Origin: Bathynomus jamesi
Taxonomy: Eukaryota > Arthropoda > Malacostraca > Isopoda > Cirolanidae
Assembly (NCBI GenBank): GCA_023014485.1
Contig: JAJOZX010005630.1
Span: 67,001 to 131,000, forward strand
DNA: 64,000 nucleotides
Direction of reading: 5' to 3'
This document shows, piece after piece, positions 19,440 to 31,749 of the stretch. Position numbers and translations under genes: made by a program. The notes beneath the pieces are model-generated. The model was not told the DNA's origin. It searched no databases and saw only the letters and a list, made by a program, of their open reading frames with translations. Position 1 is the first letter of the stretch. Each line of letters begins with the position of its first letter.

Positions 19440-21135
19440 TCCCATCATGATCGACACTTGAAATACTCTCAATACTGTAAATAAAATTATTGAATCTGAA
19501 ATTGTAGTCAACTCCGACTATATCTCAGGAGACAACTTTTTAAACAAGAAATACAACAATGGCAACCTGTCTTTCCTACTAAACTTAAACATTCACAGTC
19601 TCCCAAGCCAATTTGACGAATTGACAGCTAACTTAAAATTATTACGACATAAATTCCCGTGCATTATATTAAATGAAACCTGGTTAAATAAAAATAATAC
19701 CTTTTTTTAACATTTCAGGGTAAGCGAGCTACCATGTATGTAGGGCTAACAATAGCGGAAGAGGTGTAAGTATATTTGTAGACTCAAACTACGAAAGTAA
19801 AAGTATCGAAGAACTGACAAGCACAAACAATACCTCAGAAACACTCGCGATTGAAATGTTTATTCATAACATCAAGTATTAAATTTAGGCATTTATCGAC
19901 CACCAACTGGTAACGTACCAACTTTTATTACAAATATTGATAGAATGCTAACCTCCAAATATATTGGTAACAATTATGTTATTGCAGATTTAAATATTAA
20001 TATCACAAAAGAACATTCAAGTAATGACCTGAGTTTCCTTCAAAACATCATGACTCTGAGTGGTTTTAAATTACAAAGCTAAATAGACTTCACAATGACA
20101 TTAAAAATTCGACTCTGCTATATCAGTTCTGGGTGCAGTCCCCGCTTGACTGCATCTCGGGTATAATTATATTAAATAATAATAAATATCACAGATCACT
20201 CGCTTACCTACACCACGCTAATCACCCATTTCTCAGCAAAGGAAACTATGAAAGTTGACTACAGATCTTACAGCTATAATAACAAATTAAAGTTCTTGAG
20301 AGAGAGAGAATGTTTTTTGACTTGACTGGAATAACCGGAAATAACCATGACATTGGAACAAACTTTCAAGCATTCTTGAACCCACTGATGAATATATTCA
20401 ACACAAACTTTCCTCTTAAATCAAAAGTAATATCGAAAAATAAATACATTGAAATAAATGAATTGAACCTAACAAAGTTGCATATTAATACAAACTGTGA
20501 AGTAAAAATTGGGAATACTATTCTTGCAAAGGTAAACGAGGTTAAACTACTTGGCATTAATTTAGAGAAAAACTAGATTTCGAAGGTCATGTACAACAAA
20601 TCAAATCCAAAATATCAAGATTTCTCTTCATATTATTTAAACTAAAAAGGACGCTTCCTCAAAACGCACTCCTTACCCTGTATTATTCCTTCATCCACCC
20701 ACATTTATTATATTGCATTACAACGTGGAGTAGCTCAAAGAAATATATAAAACATCCTTTGGAAGTAATTCGTACAAAATGTCTGCGAACTCACTCAAAT
20801 AATGACAATAACCTCACACTTCCCCAATGTTTAAAGAGCTAAATATTTTCAAATTAAATAACTTATAAAAATTCAATGGTGCTGTTCCTATGTTCAAAGT
20901 TATCAATAAAAGTCAACATACATCACCCATTCAAAGAACACTCACCATTCCCCATCAAATACACTATATTATAACATCAGACTGCCCAGTGATACCCAAA
21001 CCTAACTATACAATAGAAACTGCAGGAAATGCACTCTTTCAAAGGAACAGATGTATGGAATGCAATTCCCACGCGTATCAGACGGGCTTCATCACTAAAT
21101 GTATTTCGCAAATCGCTAAAAATGCATTTCATTAG
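19440..21135 (+). pseudogene. second LINE family, reverse transcriptase core deleted
   Basis: An endonuclease start ('LNLNIHSLPSQFDELTANLK', then 'ILNETWLNKNN') lies at about 19580-19700. A 'GIYRPPTGNVPTF' block follows near 19890 and an 'IADLNINI'-like block near 19985. The C-terminal part with 'VNEVKLLGINLE' and 'LLTLYYSFIHPHLLY' is at 20530-20720. The RT palm with its YADD-type motif, expected between 20100 and 20400, is absent, so more than 1 kb is deleted. This is a different, AT-rich lineage from the CR1-like LINE. It may be a jockey or RTE relative, but I cannot place it. Confidence 0.62.
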
Positions 21136-21602
21136 CTACTACTGATGTACGAGTTCACTTCTGCCATTTTTACCATAGTAATGAAGTTCCCATTTTATAA
21201 TCAACTATTTAAAATAAGTTAATTTCATTAAACACTTTTAATTTCTTAATTTGATCTTCACAATTTTTTATTAAGCATCTTTTAATTTAAAATTATGTAA
21301 CATTTTTTAAAAGTTACATTGTATTTTTTATTATTATTGCTGTTATTATTTATTATCACTATTACTATTACTATTACTTACCACTTTCACACTTTTTATG
21401 AAATAAACTAAATGCCATTTGTTTTGCCTAAAAAGCTTCCATGCTTCCAACGGCATATTCAGATGAGAGAATTCTGTGAATATATTAAATGTCATATGAA
21501 ATATCTAAAAATTGTAAACTTTCTTTCTTGTATTCTTTTCTGAATAAAGTTTTTAAAATTTTACTTTTCTAATATATATATTATATATATATATAATATA
21601 TA
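21136..21602. other. AT-rich spacer, no gene
   Basis: No coding region is supported. (ATT/ACT)n-like tracts lie at 21330-21380 and (TA)n at 21570-21602, ending in the TA target of the following mariner element. Confidence 0.5.
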
Positions 21603-22366
21603 CAGGGTGGGCCGTAAGTTTCCATACATAGGAAAATTAAACGTTTGTTTTTATGTTTCAGATACCCTAAGAATATGCGTTTGACGTAAGATCTTGTTTA
21701 CTGATGAAGCAAATTTTTACGTCAATGGAGAGGTTAATCGGCAAAACATACGTTATTGGAGTAATGCTAACCCTAACTGGCTGAGTCCGACGAAGATGCA
21801 AGGTACCGGTAAAGTGATGGTGTGGGCCGGATATGGGGTGACAGAATTATTGGACCAATTTTTGTCAGTGGAAATCTTAATGCCGAAAGGTATCTTAACA
21901 TGTTGCAAGAAGAGATTTTCCCATCCCTGCTAAACGAGGAAGGTAACTTCCCAGTTTACTTCCAGCAAGATGGAGCTCCACCTCATTATGGTCTTCACGT
22001 GCGTCGGTATTTGGATCAGCAGCAGTTTCCGGATGCTTGGATTGGTCGGCGTGGTCCTGTGGAGTGCCTCCCAGATCCCCAGATCTCACCCCCCTTGATT
22101 TCTATCTTTGGGGGCACTTGAAGGCCATGGTGTATCAGGAAAAGATACGAGACATAAATCATCTAAAGGAACGTATCACCACGCCATTACAAGCATAACG
22201 TCAACTGTGCTAATGCGTGTTCATCAACAGTGGGGAACACGTATTGAAATGTGTTTTCAAAACAATGGCAACCATGTAGACTGTAGAGCATATTATATAA
22301 ATAAAAATGGTTGTCCATAACAAAATGTTTATTTTTCCTATGTATGGAAACTTACGGCCCACCCTG
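21603..22366 (+). mobile_element. short mariner-like element A (764 bp)
   Basis: Terminal inverted repeats start CAGGGTGGGCCGTAAGTTTC and are flanked by TA on both sides. The element keeps only the catalytic half of a transposase; the DNA-binding N-terminal half is deleted. A second copy with the same deletion lies inverted at 30989-31749. In this copy one-base indels break the transposase frame at about 21830, 22070 and 22175. Confidence 0.9.
21694..22310 (+). pseudogene. mariner-like transposase, catalytic half, frameshifted
   Basis: Motifs in order: [12 protein letters not shown] (first Asp), '[12 protein letters not shown]' (second Asp) and the relic of the third in a broken '[13 protein letters not shown]' stretch, which corresponds to [12 protein letters not shown] in the sister copy. 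At least three frame changes. Not functional. Confidence 0.8.
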
Positions 22367-24245
<1,879 letters not shown>

Positions 24246-24365
24246 GTCTACCTCGCGGCCAGTGTCGTCACACTGCTTCCCGTCGATCAGTGAAGTTAAG
24301 CAACATTGAGTCTGGAGAGTAGTTGGATGGGAGACCGTCCTCCGCGTCCGGATTAGGTACAGACC
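24246..24365 (+). other. 5S rRNA-derived copy (pseudogene or SINE head)
   Basis: GTCGATCAGTGAAGTTAAGC, then AACATTGAGTCTGGAGAGTA and GTTGGATGGGAGACCG, follow the order and spacing of the 5S rRNA control region (A box, intermediate element, C box). The 5' part is only loosely similar and the 3' part is replaced by 'GGATTAGGTACAGACC...', shared in part with the inverted copy at 24.9 kb. A shared non-5S tail suggests a 5S-derived SINE rather than a stray gene copy. Confidence 0.65.
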
Positions 24366-24869
24366 CATAGTTCGGGTCCTACGTAAAGCTGTAGATTCAT
24401 TCCGTCATATGAGCTCAGATGTTGCGTAGGAGGTTAAACAACCCTCATCGTTACATTATTTCTCTTTCTTGACCAACATCAGTGAAGCTGTAAAATAGTT
24501 TTATTTACATTTATCCTCAGACCATTGAAGAAAAACAGGATTAAAAGTTAAATGAAGACCCACCACGGAGCAAATATTTAAATAGGTCACGAGGTAACTC
24601 AAAGACTGTCGCAAGGTAATCTCCAAAATGGCGAGGAAATGCAGGGATGAGACCCCTCCACGTAATTTATTTGGTCCAACCCAGTTCTCCTTTTAAAGAG
24701 GACTTATTTTTCCTGGTTTGTGGCGTTACCACATCTCTCAGCGCTCTCTGTTGGGTGAAAGACGTTCAGCAATTTAGCCAATTCGCCCACAAGCTATAAC
24801 TGAATTGTTTTCAATAGCAGAACGTTGTTGTTTGTCGGGTTTATTTAACCTACTTCGCAACAGCTAAGG

Positions 24870-25015
24870 ACTTGTGGCTTTACGTAGAATCCGAACCACG
24901 AGTCACTACATAATCCGAACGAGGAGGACAGTCTCCCATCGAATTAATCTACAGACCCAATGTTTAGTTTAACTTCGCTGATCGACAGAAAGCGATGTTA
25001 CGACGCTGGACGTGA
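24870..25015 (-). other. 5S rRNA-derived copy, inverted
   Basis: Read on the minus strand it gives CTGTCGATCAGCGAAGTTAA, a diverged middle, then TCGATGGGAGACTGTCCTCC and a tail ending 'GGTTCGGATTCTACGTAAAG'. The tail matches the copy at 24246 beyond the 5S part ('GGTTCGGATTCTACGTAAAG' versus 'AGTTCGGGTCCTACGTAAAG'). Both are therefore members of one retroposed family, in opposite orientations about 500 bp apart. Confidence 0.6.
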
Positions 25016-26128
25016 CGTTGGCCTAGTAGAACGTTTGTTACCAAAAATGAATCTTACTCTGTCTGTAAATATAAACGAAGAAGACGGGTAAACCTATTTT
25101 AACCTGTCTATTGAGCAATTTTAATTTTACTGTTTTTTTTCTGTATGTCGAAATGTGCATTTTTTCCTCAAGTTCCATTATTTAAACTTAAAAGTTAGTG
25201 ACATTTGGCCTTGTACGTGTCGCAAAAGTACTTTAAGACACGTTGAGTTGATCTTGCACTGCAAGACCTCTCCCCGCCCCCACCCGCTTAACTCATAAAA
25301 ATAACAGATGTAGGCTTAGTTAGATAAAAGGTCGTCTTAGTGAGTTGTGATTCCATGATAGGTAGTGAGGCGTGTTCCGCTTTGGACAACTTACAATATT
25401 ACACACACGCAAAAAAACAAAAAAAAACTGCAGGCAATAAGACACTTTTTCTTTTTGAAGCAAACTCAAAAAAAGATTTGAACATAAATTTCAAATTTTA
25501 GGCAGACTTAAAAAATTTTTTTTTTGGAAAATCTGACGTTTCCAAATGCAAATAGAAACATTAATAACCCTTGATGCATTGTAGAAAAAAAGAGAGATGA
25601 AAGGTCATCAATTTGGGCTAAAAATTTTTAGGCGCTCCTTTTCGAATTTCGAGCGGAGTTTGCTAATTTCTGCAAACTGGCGCTAGATACATTTTTAATT
25701 TTTATATTAAATTTAAAAAGTGATTTGAAGTTTTTCTCGTGTTGTAGTTCACTTCTTGCCCCTCCCCCTCCCTAAACAAAAATTCTTAACTCTCAACCAA
25801 TATCGTTTTTTTTCTGTCGCATTAAATTTAAACTGATCGCGTGGGGGGGGGGGGTTCTTCCTGAATCCCCTGATAATGGTTGAGGGTTAAAGAATTATGT
25901 CTGTTCTTGGAAATTTTTTTTGTGGTTTTCAAAAAGACCCAAATTAGTGATGTTAAGGTCAGGCACAGGAACCTTCAAAACAAAAAAAATTAATTTGGAT
26001 GCTTTTTCATAGGACGGTCAAGAACGGACATCGGATTCTTATTTTAAACAACTGGACCCGCTTTCGGGACCAGTATTTCTTAACGATAAAGGTGTTTAGT
26101 CTAAAATTCAGTAGTTCAGTCGCGCGCG

Positions 26129-26180
<52 letters not shown>

Positions 26181-26188
26181 ATATTATA
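25016..26188. other. AT-rich non-coding stretch with (GC)n-(AC)n microsatellite
   Basis: No gene is supported. It contains homopolymer runs (25497-25515 T-rich, 25842-25853 G run) and a (CG)n-(CA)n microsatellite at 26121-26178 just before the tRNA-like sequence. Confidence 0.5.
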
Positions 26189-26258
26189 TGTGGTGGTATA
26201 GTGGTTAGCGTCGTTGACTACGAATCCATCGGCCCCGGGATCGAGACCCGGTGACGGC
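26189..26258 (+). other. tRNA-like sequence (SINE head or tRNA pseudogene)
   Basis: TGGTATAGTGGTTAGCGTCG fits a tRNA D-arm/A box and CCCCGGGATCGAGACCCGG fits a T-arm/B box (consensus GGTTCGANNCC). The middle (GACTACGAATCC) resembles an Arg-ACG anticodon loop, but its stem pairs poorly and no acceptor stem closes. I therefore read it as a tRNA-derived SINE head or a relic. It directly precedes the hAT gene. Confidence 0.55.
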
Positions 26259-26299
26259 AGCCAGCGCGCAGCAAAACCCAGCTGTTCATCCTTCCACGT

Positions 26300-28046
26300 A
26301 ACAAAGAAAGTGGTTGGAAGAAACAAAGAACAGTGGAAGAGTTTGTGCAAAAAAAGTCCATAGGAGAGGAAATTTCGAAACTTCCGTGTGTAGATGGATT
26401 GAGTTTCCAATCAATTGCTAAAAGTGAATTCATTCAAGAAAGCCTAAGAAAGATAAAATACGACAAGCCTCATCCAACTTCCCATAATGGTGTCAGAAAA
26501 ATGGTGCTTAGTTTTTATGAGAAAAAGAAACATGAATTGGTCAACTACATCAAGAATCAGGTGAGACAAGGAATCCGCTATTCATTAACTATGGATGAAT
26601 ATACATCTTTGCAAAACCAGAAATATTAATATTAATGTTCATGATGAAAATCAACATTGGTCTCTTGGTCTCATGAAAATAAATGGTTCTCTCGATAGCA
26701 CCAAAACTATTGCAATCATTAGGAAAAGATTGGAAGACTTTGGCTTGGACCTAGATGAGCATATCGTGGGTTGCACCACCGACGGTGCCTCAGTAATGGT
26801 CAAATTTGGAAGAGAAATAGTACCTGATCACCAGCAATGCATTGCACATGCTATACATCTCGCGGTTTCGGATATCTTGTATTCAAAACTGCTGAAAATT
26901 CAGTTGAAGGGGAAAGTGACTCTACCCCTGAAGATGAAGCCATCGAAGAAGATGAAAACACTGCACATGAGTTAAGCGAAGATGAGTGTGAAATTTTATG
27001 CACTGATACAATTTTTGAGTCCGACATAGATGACGTAATTGTTCTTCCAAAACTTCGAGAAGATTACTTAAAAGTAATAAATAAAGTGAGAAAAACCTGC
27101 CGCATATTTCGAAAGTCTCCTTTGAAAAAATGAGAGATTGCAGGATTTTGTCAAAGATGAATTTAATGGAAAGGAAATGAAGCTTATCCTTGACTGTAGA
27201 ACGAGGTGGAACAGTCTTTTGGCCATGATAGAAAGATTTTTGAAACTCAAAAATTGCATTCCAAAGGCCCTCAGAGTGATACGCTCAACAGAGACGATTT
27301 CAGATGAAGAATGGAATGCTCTAAAGAGCCTCTTTGACACGCTTCGTCCACTGGAAATTGTTTTGAAGGGACTCTTTTCCGAAGATGCAAATTTGCTCAA
27401 AGCTGAATCTTCCATGAAGTTCATTTTGGATAAATTTGAAAGCAAAAACAATCCTTTAGCTTTTGAGCTACGTCAGTGTCTCATTGATCGCTACTCATCG
27501 AGAAGACAAAAAGAAGCTGTCGCCTTGCTGAGTTTTCTCCACAATCCCGAGGTCTTGAAAAATGAATCATCAGCACCGTTCCTTTTTCCTTCAAGACAAG
27601 CACTTAAGAAGTATGCAGATCATACATTTAAGAGGCTTTTTCCAGAAGCTTGCCAGATTTCAGAAACAGACGACCAAGTCCAATCAATTGCTTCGAAACT
27701 CGAAGATTCACAATGCAGCTCAGGTCGTGAAGTAAATGATGACGATCAACTTATGAACGAGTACATGTGTGAGATGAACAAACTGAAAATGAAACCCAAG
27801 AAAGATTCTTCTGAGACCTTTGACGTAAACAATGAATTCAAATATTTTGAAGCTACTTTGAATAGAAGCGAAAATTTGGATCGAATGTACGAGGCGTTGC
27901 TTACAATAAAAACCACCAGCGTAGAGTCCGAGAGAGTGTTTTCAGCTGCTGGTTTATTCGTCACAAAGATTCGATTAAGAATGTCAGATCATACACTTAA
28001 TGCTCTTTGTTTTCTCAAGTGTTATTTCAAAAATCAAGTTCGATAA
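26300..28046 (+). pseudogene. hAT-superfamily transposase, frameshifted
   Basis: Transposase that moves hAT elements by cut-and-paste. Visible parts in order: a ZBED-like lead ('TVEEFVQKKSIGEEISKLP'), the catalytic start 'YSLTMDEYTSLQ', 'VGCTTDGASVM' with a catalytic Asp, 'AHAIHLAVSDILY', 'DCRTRWNSLLAMIERF' and the C-terminal dimerisation block 'TSVESERVFSAAGLFV'. The last 302 residues (27138-28046) are one open frame. Frames change at about 26625, 26890 and 27130, each probably by one base. The N-terminal zinc finger is missing, perhaps replaced by the tRNA-like sequence. Confidence 0.82.
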
Positions 28047-28207
28047 TAAACTTTTTAATTCAAATGTTACACATACTTGATTGAATCAATTAAAACCTTA
28101 TTTCTGTTTAATATTTTGATCATTTACCTCCCTAAAAAGTATACAGAATCCCACCGGTGAAAACCGGTAAAAACCGGTTTTACACTTTTCGGTTATTTTC
28201 CATCCCT
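28047..28207 (+). mobile_element. hAT element right end
   Basis: After the transposase stop the sequence ends in a palindromic stretch of AAAACCGGT/ACCGGTTTT units and closes with CCATCCCTAG, whose reverse complement (CTAGGGATGG) looks like a hAT terminus. I did not find the matching left end, so the boundary is tentative. Confidence 0.4.
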
Positions 28208-28614
28208 AGGTTTGATTAAATTTATTAGGTTTTAGATAGGTAAATGTCGCAATACAGAATTGAATATGTGAAAAAGTGTGAAAACGTCGCGGTTCTATAA
28301 GGAAGTAAAGTGTGTGTGTGTGTGTGTGTGTTATTCCATGAAATGTTTATTAAAAATTCTTCAAACAACTTACTTCTGTCGATCTATAAGGACTACTTGA
28401 TTAATTTCGTAACCACTTGTAGTTTATTAGAGCAATATTTTTATAGTCCAACAACGGACTTTGCGACATTCTTTTGGGTCATTTATCAGCTGCTCCTCTA
28501 TCTAAGTAAGCTATAATTCACTCCGATTATTAAGAGCGGAGAACCCGCCCTTCGTGCGGGTGGCAAAAATATTCTAGCCGACGGGCGGAATATTTTTTGT
28601 AGTTCGAAGACTGT
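28208..28614. other. spacer with (GT)n and a GC-rich hairpin
   Basis: (GT)n at 28309-28330. At 28549-28561 ACCCGCCCTTCGTGCGGGT can fold into a perfect stem with a TTCG loop, and CCGACGGGCGG follows 20 bp later. No gene is supported. Confidence 0.45.
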
Positions 28615-28770
28615 TATTAGTTAGGTTAATTGAATGCCCGGTTAGATCAACTTGAATGCCCGATTAGGTTAATTAAATGCCTGGTTAGGTCAACTAAATG
28701 CCCGATTAGATTAATTGAATGCCCGGGTAGGTTAATTGTACGCCCTTGACGATTGGTTAGGTTAAGTCGT
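28615..28770 (+). repeat. degenerate ~22-bp tandem repeat (GCCCGGTTAGGTCAA-like)
   Basis: Six or so units of 'AATGCCCGATTAGGTTAATT' type. The last part (TAGGTTAATTGTACGCCCTT and onward) recurs at 41274-41314 inside the nested block. The TTAGGTTA core resembles the arthropod telomere unit TTAGG, but the period does not match. Confidence 0.7.
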
Positions 28771-28847
28771 GATATTTTCGTTAAAGCTAACGTACAGTTG
28801 ACCTAACCGGGCATTCAACACCCAGGTGCACAACCTCGGGACCAAAT

Positions 28848-28849
<2 letters not shown>

Positions 28850-28886
<37 letters not shown>

Positions 28887-28928
28887 GTTTCATGTTTGTA
28901 ACTGGTTTCATTTTGGACCTATGGCTGG

Positions 28929-28975
<47 letters not shown>
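28850..28975. repeat. (GT)n and (AC)n in inverted arrangement
   Basis: (GT)n at 28850-28884 and (AC)n at 28931-28975 flank a 46-bp spacer, so the pair can form a long hairpin. Frames reading through are artefacts of the repeats. Confidence 0.85.
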
Positions 28976-28978
<3 letters not shown>

Positions 28979-29108
28979 CTTTTATTATTATTATAGATTT
29001 ATTAAGCAAAGCTCTGCGTTGCACTTATCACAGAATTACATTTTTTCTTCTCATAATTTATGAATGTAGAGTTTTTTCACTGCTATCTCATATATATATA
29101 TATATATA

Positions 29109-29230
29109 TATGTGGGATGAATTTCGCAATTAAACATGTGAAATGAATGAATAATGCAAACCCACAAGAAAAAGAAAAATTATTCCAAGGTCTTTTGTGT
29201 ATTCAGAACTACACCTCGTCAGGGAATGAA
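29109..29230 (+). repeat. dispersed repeat, copy 1
   Basis: The segment with GATGAATTTCGCAATTAAAC, 'AATGAATGAATAATGCAAACC' in parts, and 'GTGTATTCAGAACTACACCT' matches 42820-42940 in the same orientation with substitutions. It starts beside a (TA)n tract in both places. Unclassified; it may be a SINE 3' part. Confidence 0.6.
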
Positions 29231-29592
29231 TTGAACAAATGTTCAAATTGATGTCTTGCTTTGGGACATGTCGTCGTGTTTTCCTCACGAGTGTAACTCT
29301 CTTCCATATTAACCATTGCTTGTTTTTATACCTGCACCAAAAAAATGGTCTCAAAACAAGACCTCAATTTGAACATTTGTTTCAGTTCTAATCTAATACT
29401 TTTGTAAATTTAAGTTAAAATAAATGTTTTTAAAGACCGGACTTATGGAACACCATTTTCACAGTCTACAATATAATGACTATAATCTAAACTGTAAAAA
29501 GTGTGTTTCCAGGATGCGGGACGAGGACCCAACGCGTTTTGAATCCCACTAACCGCTTTCCTCAACCACCGCCCATTCGAAAGTGGTGTGTG

Positions 29593-29657
<65 letters not shown>

Positions 29658-29660
29658 TTT
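29231..29660. repeat. non-coding spacer with (AC)n
   Basis: (AC)n at 29597-29655. No gene is supported. Confidence 0.6.
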
Positions 29661-29664
29661 AATC

Positions 29665-30763
29665 ATTATATTTAAATTGAATTGCTGGGACACTGTATTT
29701 AAAAATAAAAGTTTTTCAGCTTTGTCCTCCTTCAGCCTATTTTTTTTCATCGTAGATGATCCCAGCTCCACTAAATAATTGTTCACTAGGAACACTCGAG
29801 GGAGGACATCCAAGGTATGTCCGAGCCAGTTTGCTCAAATTTTTGTATGTCTTTTGATTTGACCTCCACCAAGCCAAAGCATCATCATCATGTCCAATCC
29901 TTTTCTCTTTGTGATATTTCTCGATCATTTTTTGAGTCTCTGCTTGACTCAGTTTCGGTCTCGTCATCACTACTGGAACCCAATAGAGCACTCATTGAGT
30001 CCATTATTGTTATTGATTTACTCCTTGCTAGCTCTGTGAGCATTATCTCCTCCATTGTTTTGATTCCACGATCAGCTTCAGAATCACCACTTCGAGGTTG
30101 CAGCACATTTTTCAAGGAAACGACGAGGGGAATAACCTCAGATATGGAAGAGGTGGAACTACTCAATCTTTTTGTGATATCATCGAATGGTTCCAGCACA
30201 GCCACACAGTTTGACAAGAGAGTGAAGTCGACGTTAGTGAGTTGTGGCATTTTGGAGTTAGCAGCGCTATATAATAAACTCAGTGGTTCTTTCAACTTCA
30301 GTGTTCTCTGCATCATGCGATAAGTGCTGTTCCACCGTGTGGCGACATCATGAATGACTGTAAGTTCAGGTTGATGTAAGCGTTTATGATTTTTTTTTTA
30401 ACTCATCCTGCGCCATCGTAGAATGGTTGAAATGAGTAGCGATGGATCGAAGTTTAGCTAACAAGTCACCGAGAGATTTTTGTGAGGATAATCCACTTTT
30501 GATTACAAGTTGCAGTTTATGAACAGTGCAATCGATATTATTTATGGACGCCAGTGAGAAACAAAGCTTTTATCATGTTTGCTCCTGAGTCGCGTATTAC
30601 ACAATGGATGGATGAATGGGCAATATCCCATTTCTGAAGTATCTGCTCAAATGGCATCTTCAAGTGGCATTACGCTGAGCACCAAATTGGTTCTCTTGAA
30701 GTCTTGATTCACTGCATGGCATGTCAAAGAGAATAAAGAGACTCCAGCAGACGTGTCTGACCA
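29665..30763 (-). pseudogene. BED-type hAT transposase, C-terminal two thirds (split gene)
   Basis: Read on the minus strand from 30754 it continues the reading frame of 41664-42228 with 'TSAGVSLFSLTCHAV' and 'CVIRDSGANMIKA' (catalytic Asp region). It then continues with 'LKEPLSLLYSAANSKM' and the dimerisation block 'LARTYLGCPPSSVPSEQLFS'. The poly-T tract near 29740 shifts the frame and the normal end ('KAEKLLFLN') lies near 29690. Further frame changes occur at about 30665, 30555 and 30400. The gene is interrupted by the 10.9 kb block 30764-41654 and flanked by the duplication GTCTGACCA. Confidence 0.75.
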
Positions 30764-30934
30764 CGTTCTGCATCAATTTAGCGAGTACAAATTGAGCGAC
30801 TTGATGCATTGAGCGATTAGGCTAACTGAGCGCAAACTGACGCAAAAATAATAAACATTCACCTTGGAAAAAATATTTATTTAAAACATATATATTAAAT
30901 TAAAATGTATATTAGATCTTCAGGTGATCCTATA

Positions 30935-30988
<54 letters not shown>

Positions 30989-30991
<3 letters not shown>

Positions 30992-31749
30992 GGTGGGCCG
31001 TAAGTTTCCATACATAGGAAAAATAAACATTTTTTTATGGACAACCATTTTTATTTATATAATATGCTCTACATGGTTGCCATTGTTTTGAAAACACATT
31101 TCAATACGTGTTCCCCACTGTTGATGAACACGCATTAGCACAGTTGACGTTATGCTTGTAATGGCGTTGGTGATACGTTCCTTTAGATGATTTATGTCTC
31201 GTATCTTTTCCTGATACACCATGGCCTTCAAGTGCCCCCAAAGATAGAAATCAAGGGGGGTGAGATCTGGGGATCTGGGAGGCCACTCCACAGGACCACG
31301 CCGACCAATCCAAGCATCCGGAAACTGCTGCTGATCCAAATACCGACGCACGTGAAGACCATAATGAGGTGGAGCTCCATCTTGCTGGAAGTAAACTGGG
31401 AAGTTACCTTCCTCGTTTAGCAGGGATGGGAAAATCTCTTCTTGCAACATGTTAAGATACCTTTCGGCATTAAGATTTCCACTGACAAAAATTGGTCCAA
31501 TAATTCTGTCACCCCATATCCCGGCCCACACCATCACTTTACCGGCACCTTGCATCTTCGTCGGACTCAGCCAGTTAGGGTTAGCATTACTCCAATAACG
31601 TATGTTTTGCCGATTAACCTCTCCATTGACGTAAAAATTTGCTTCATCAGTAAACAAGATCTTACGTCAAACGCATATTCTTAGGGTATCTGAAACATAA
31701 AAACAAACGTTTAATTTTTCCTATGTATGGAAACTTACGGCCCACCCTG
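30989..31749 (-). mobile_element. short mariner-like element B (761 bp)
   Basis: Same family as 21603-22366, opposite orientation: inverted repeats CAGGGTGGGCCGTAAGTTTC at both ends, flanked by TA within (TA)n DNA. It has the same internal deletion joining the left end directly to the catalytic half of the transposase. That makes it a distinct deletion derivative that was mobilised at least twice. Confidence 0.92.
31055..31657 (-). CDS. mariner-like transposase, catalytic half, open frame
   Basis: 200-residue open frame with all three catalytic acidic residues: [19 protein letters not shown] and [12 protein letters not shown]. By my count 42 residues separate the second and third Asp, longer than the 34 of classical mariner, so it belongs to a long-spacing group of the IS630/Tc1/mariner superfamily. 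It ends '[11 protein letters not shown]', as in sister elements. It has no helix-turn-helix region, so it is unlikely to bind the inverted repeats alone. The frame has survived without breaks. Confidence 0.85.
   Translation of the reverse strand: MFTDEANFYVNGEVNRQNIRYWSNANPNWLSPTKMQGAGKVMVWAGIWGDRIIGPIFVSGNLNAERYLNMLQEEIFPSLLNEEGNFPVYFQQDGAPPHYGLHVRRYLDQQQFPDAWIGRRGPVEWPPRSPDLTPLDFYLWGHLKAMVYQEKIRDINHLKERITNAITSITSTVLMRVHQQWGTRIEMCFQNNGNHVEHII

Noticed and set aside
24246..24365. Working 5S rRNA gene
   Set aside because: The 5' and 3' thirds are not 5S-like, and a second copy shares the same foreign tail, so it is a derived repeat.
26189..26258. Functional tRNA-Arg gene
   Set aside because: The anticodon stem pairs poorly and no acceptor stem closes the sequence.
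28615..28770. Interstitial telomere repeat (TTAGG)n
   Set aside because: TTAGG words occur but not in tandem; the real period is about 22 bp.
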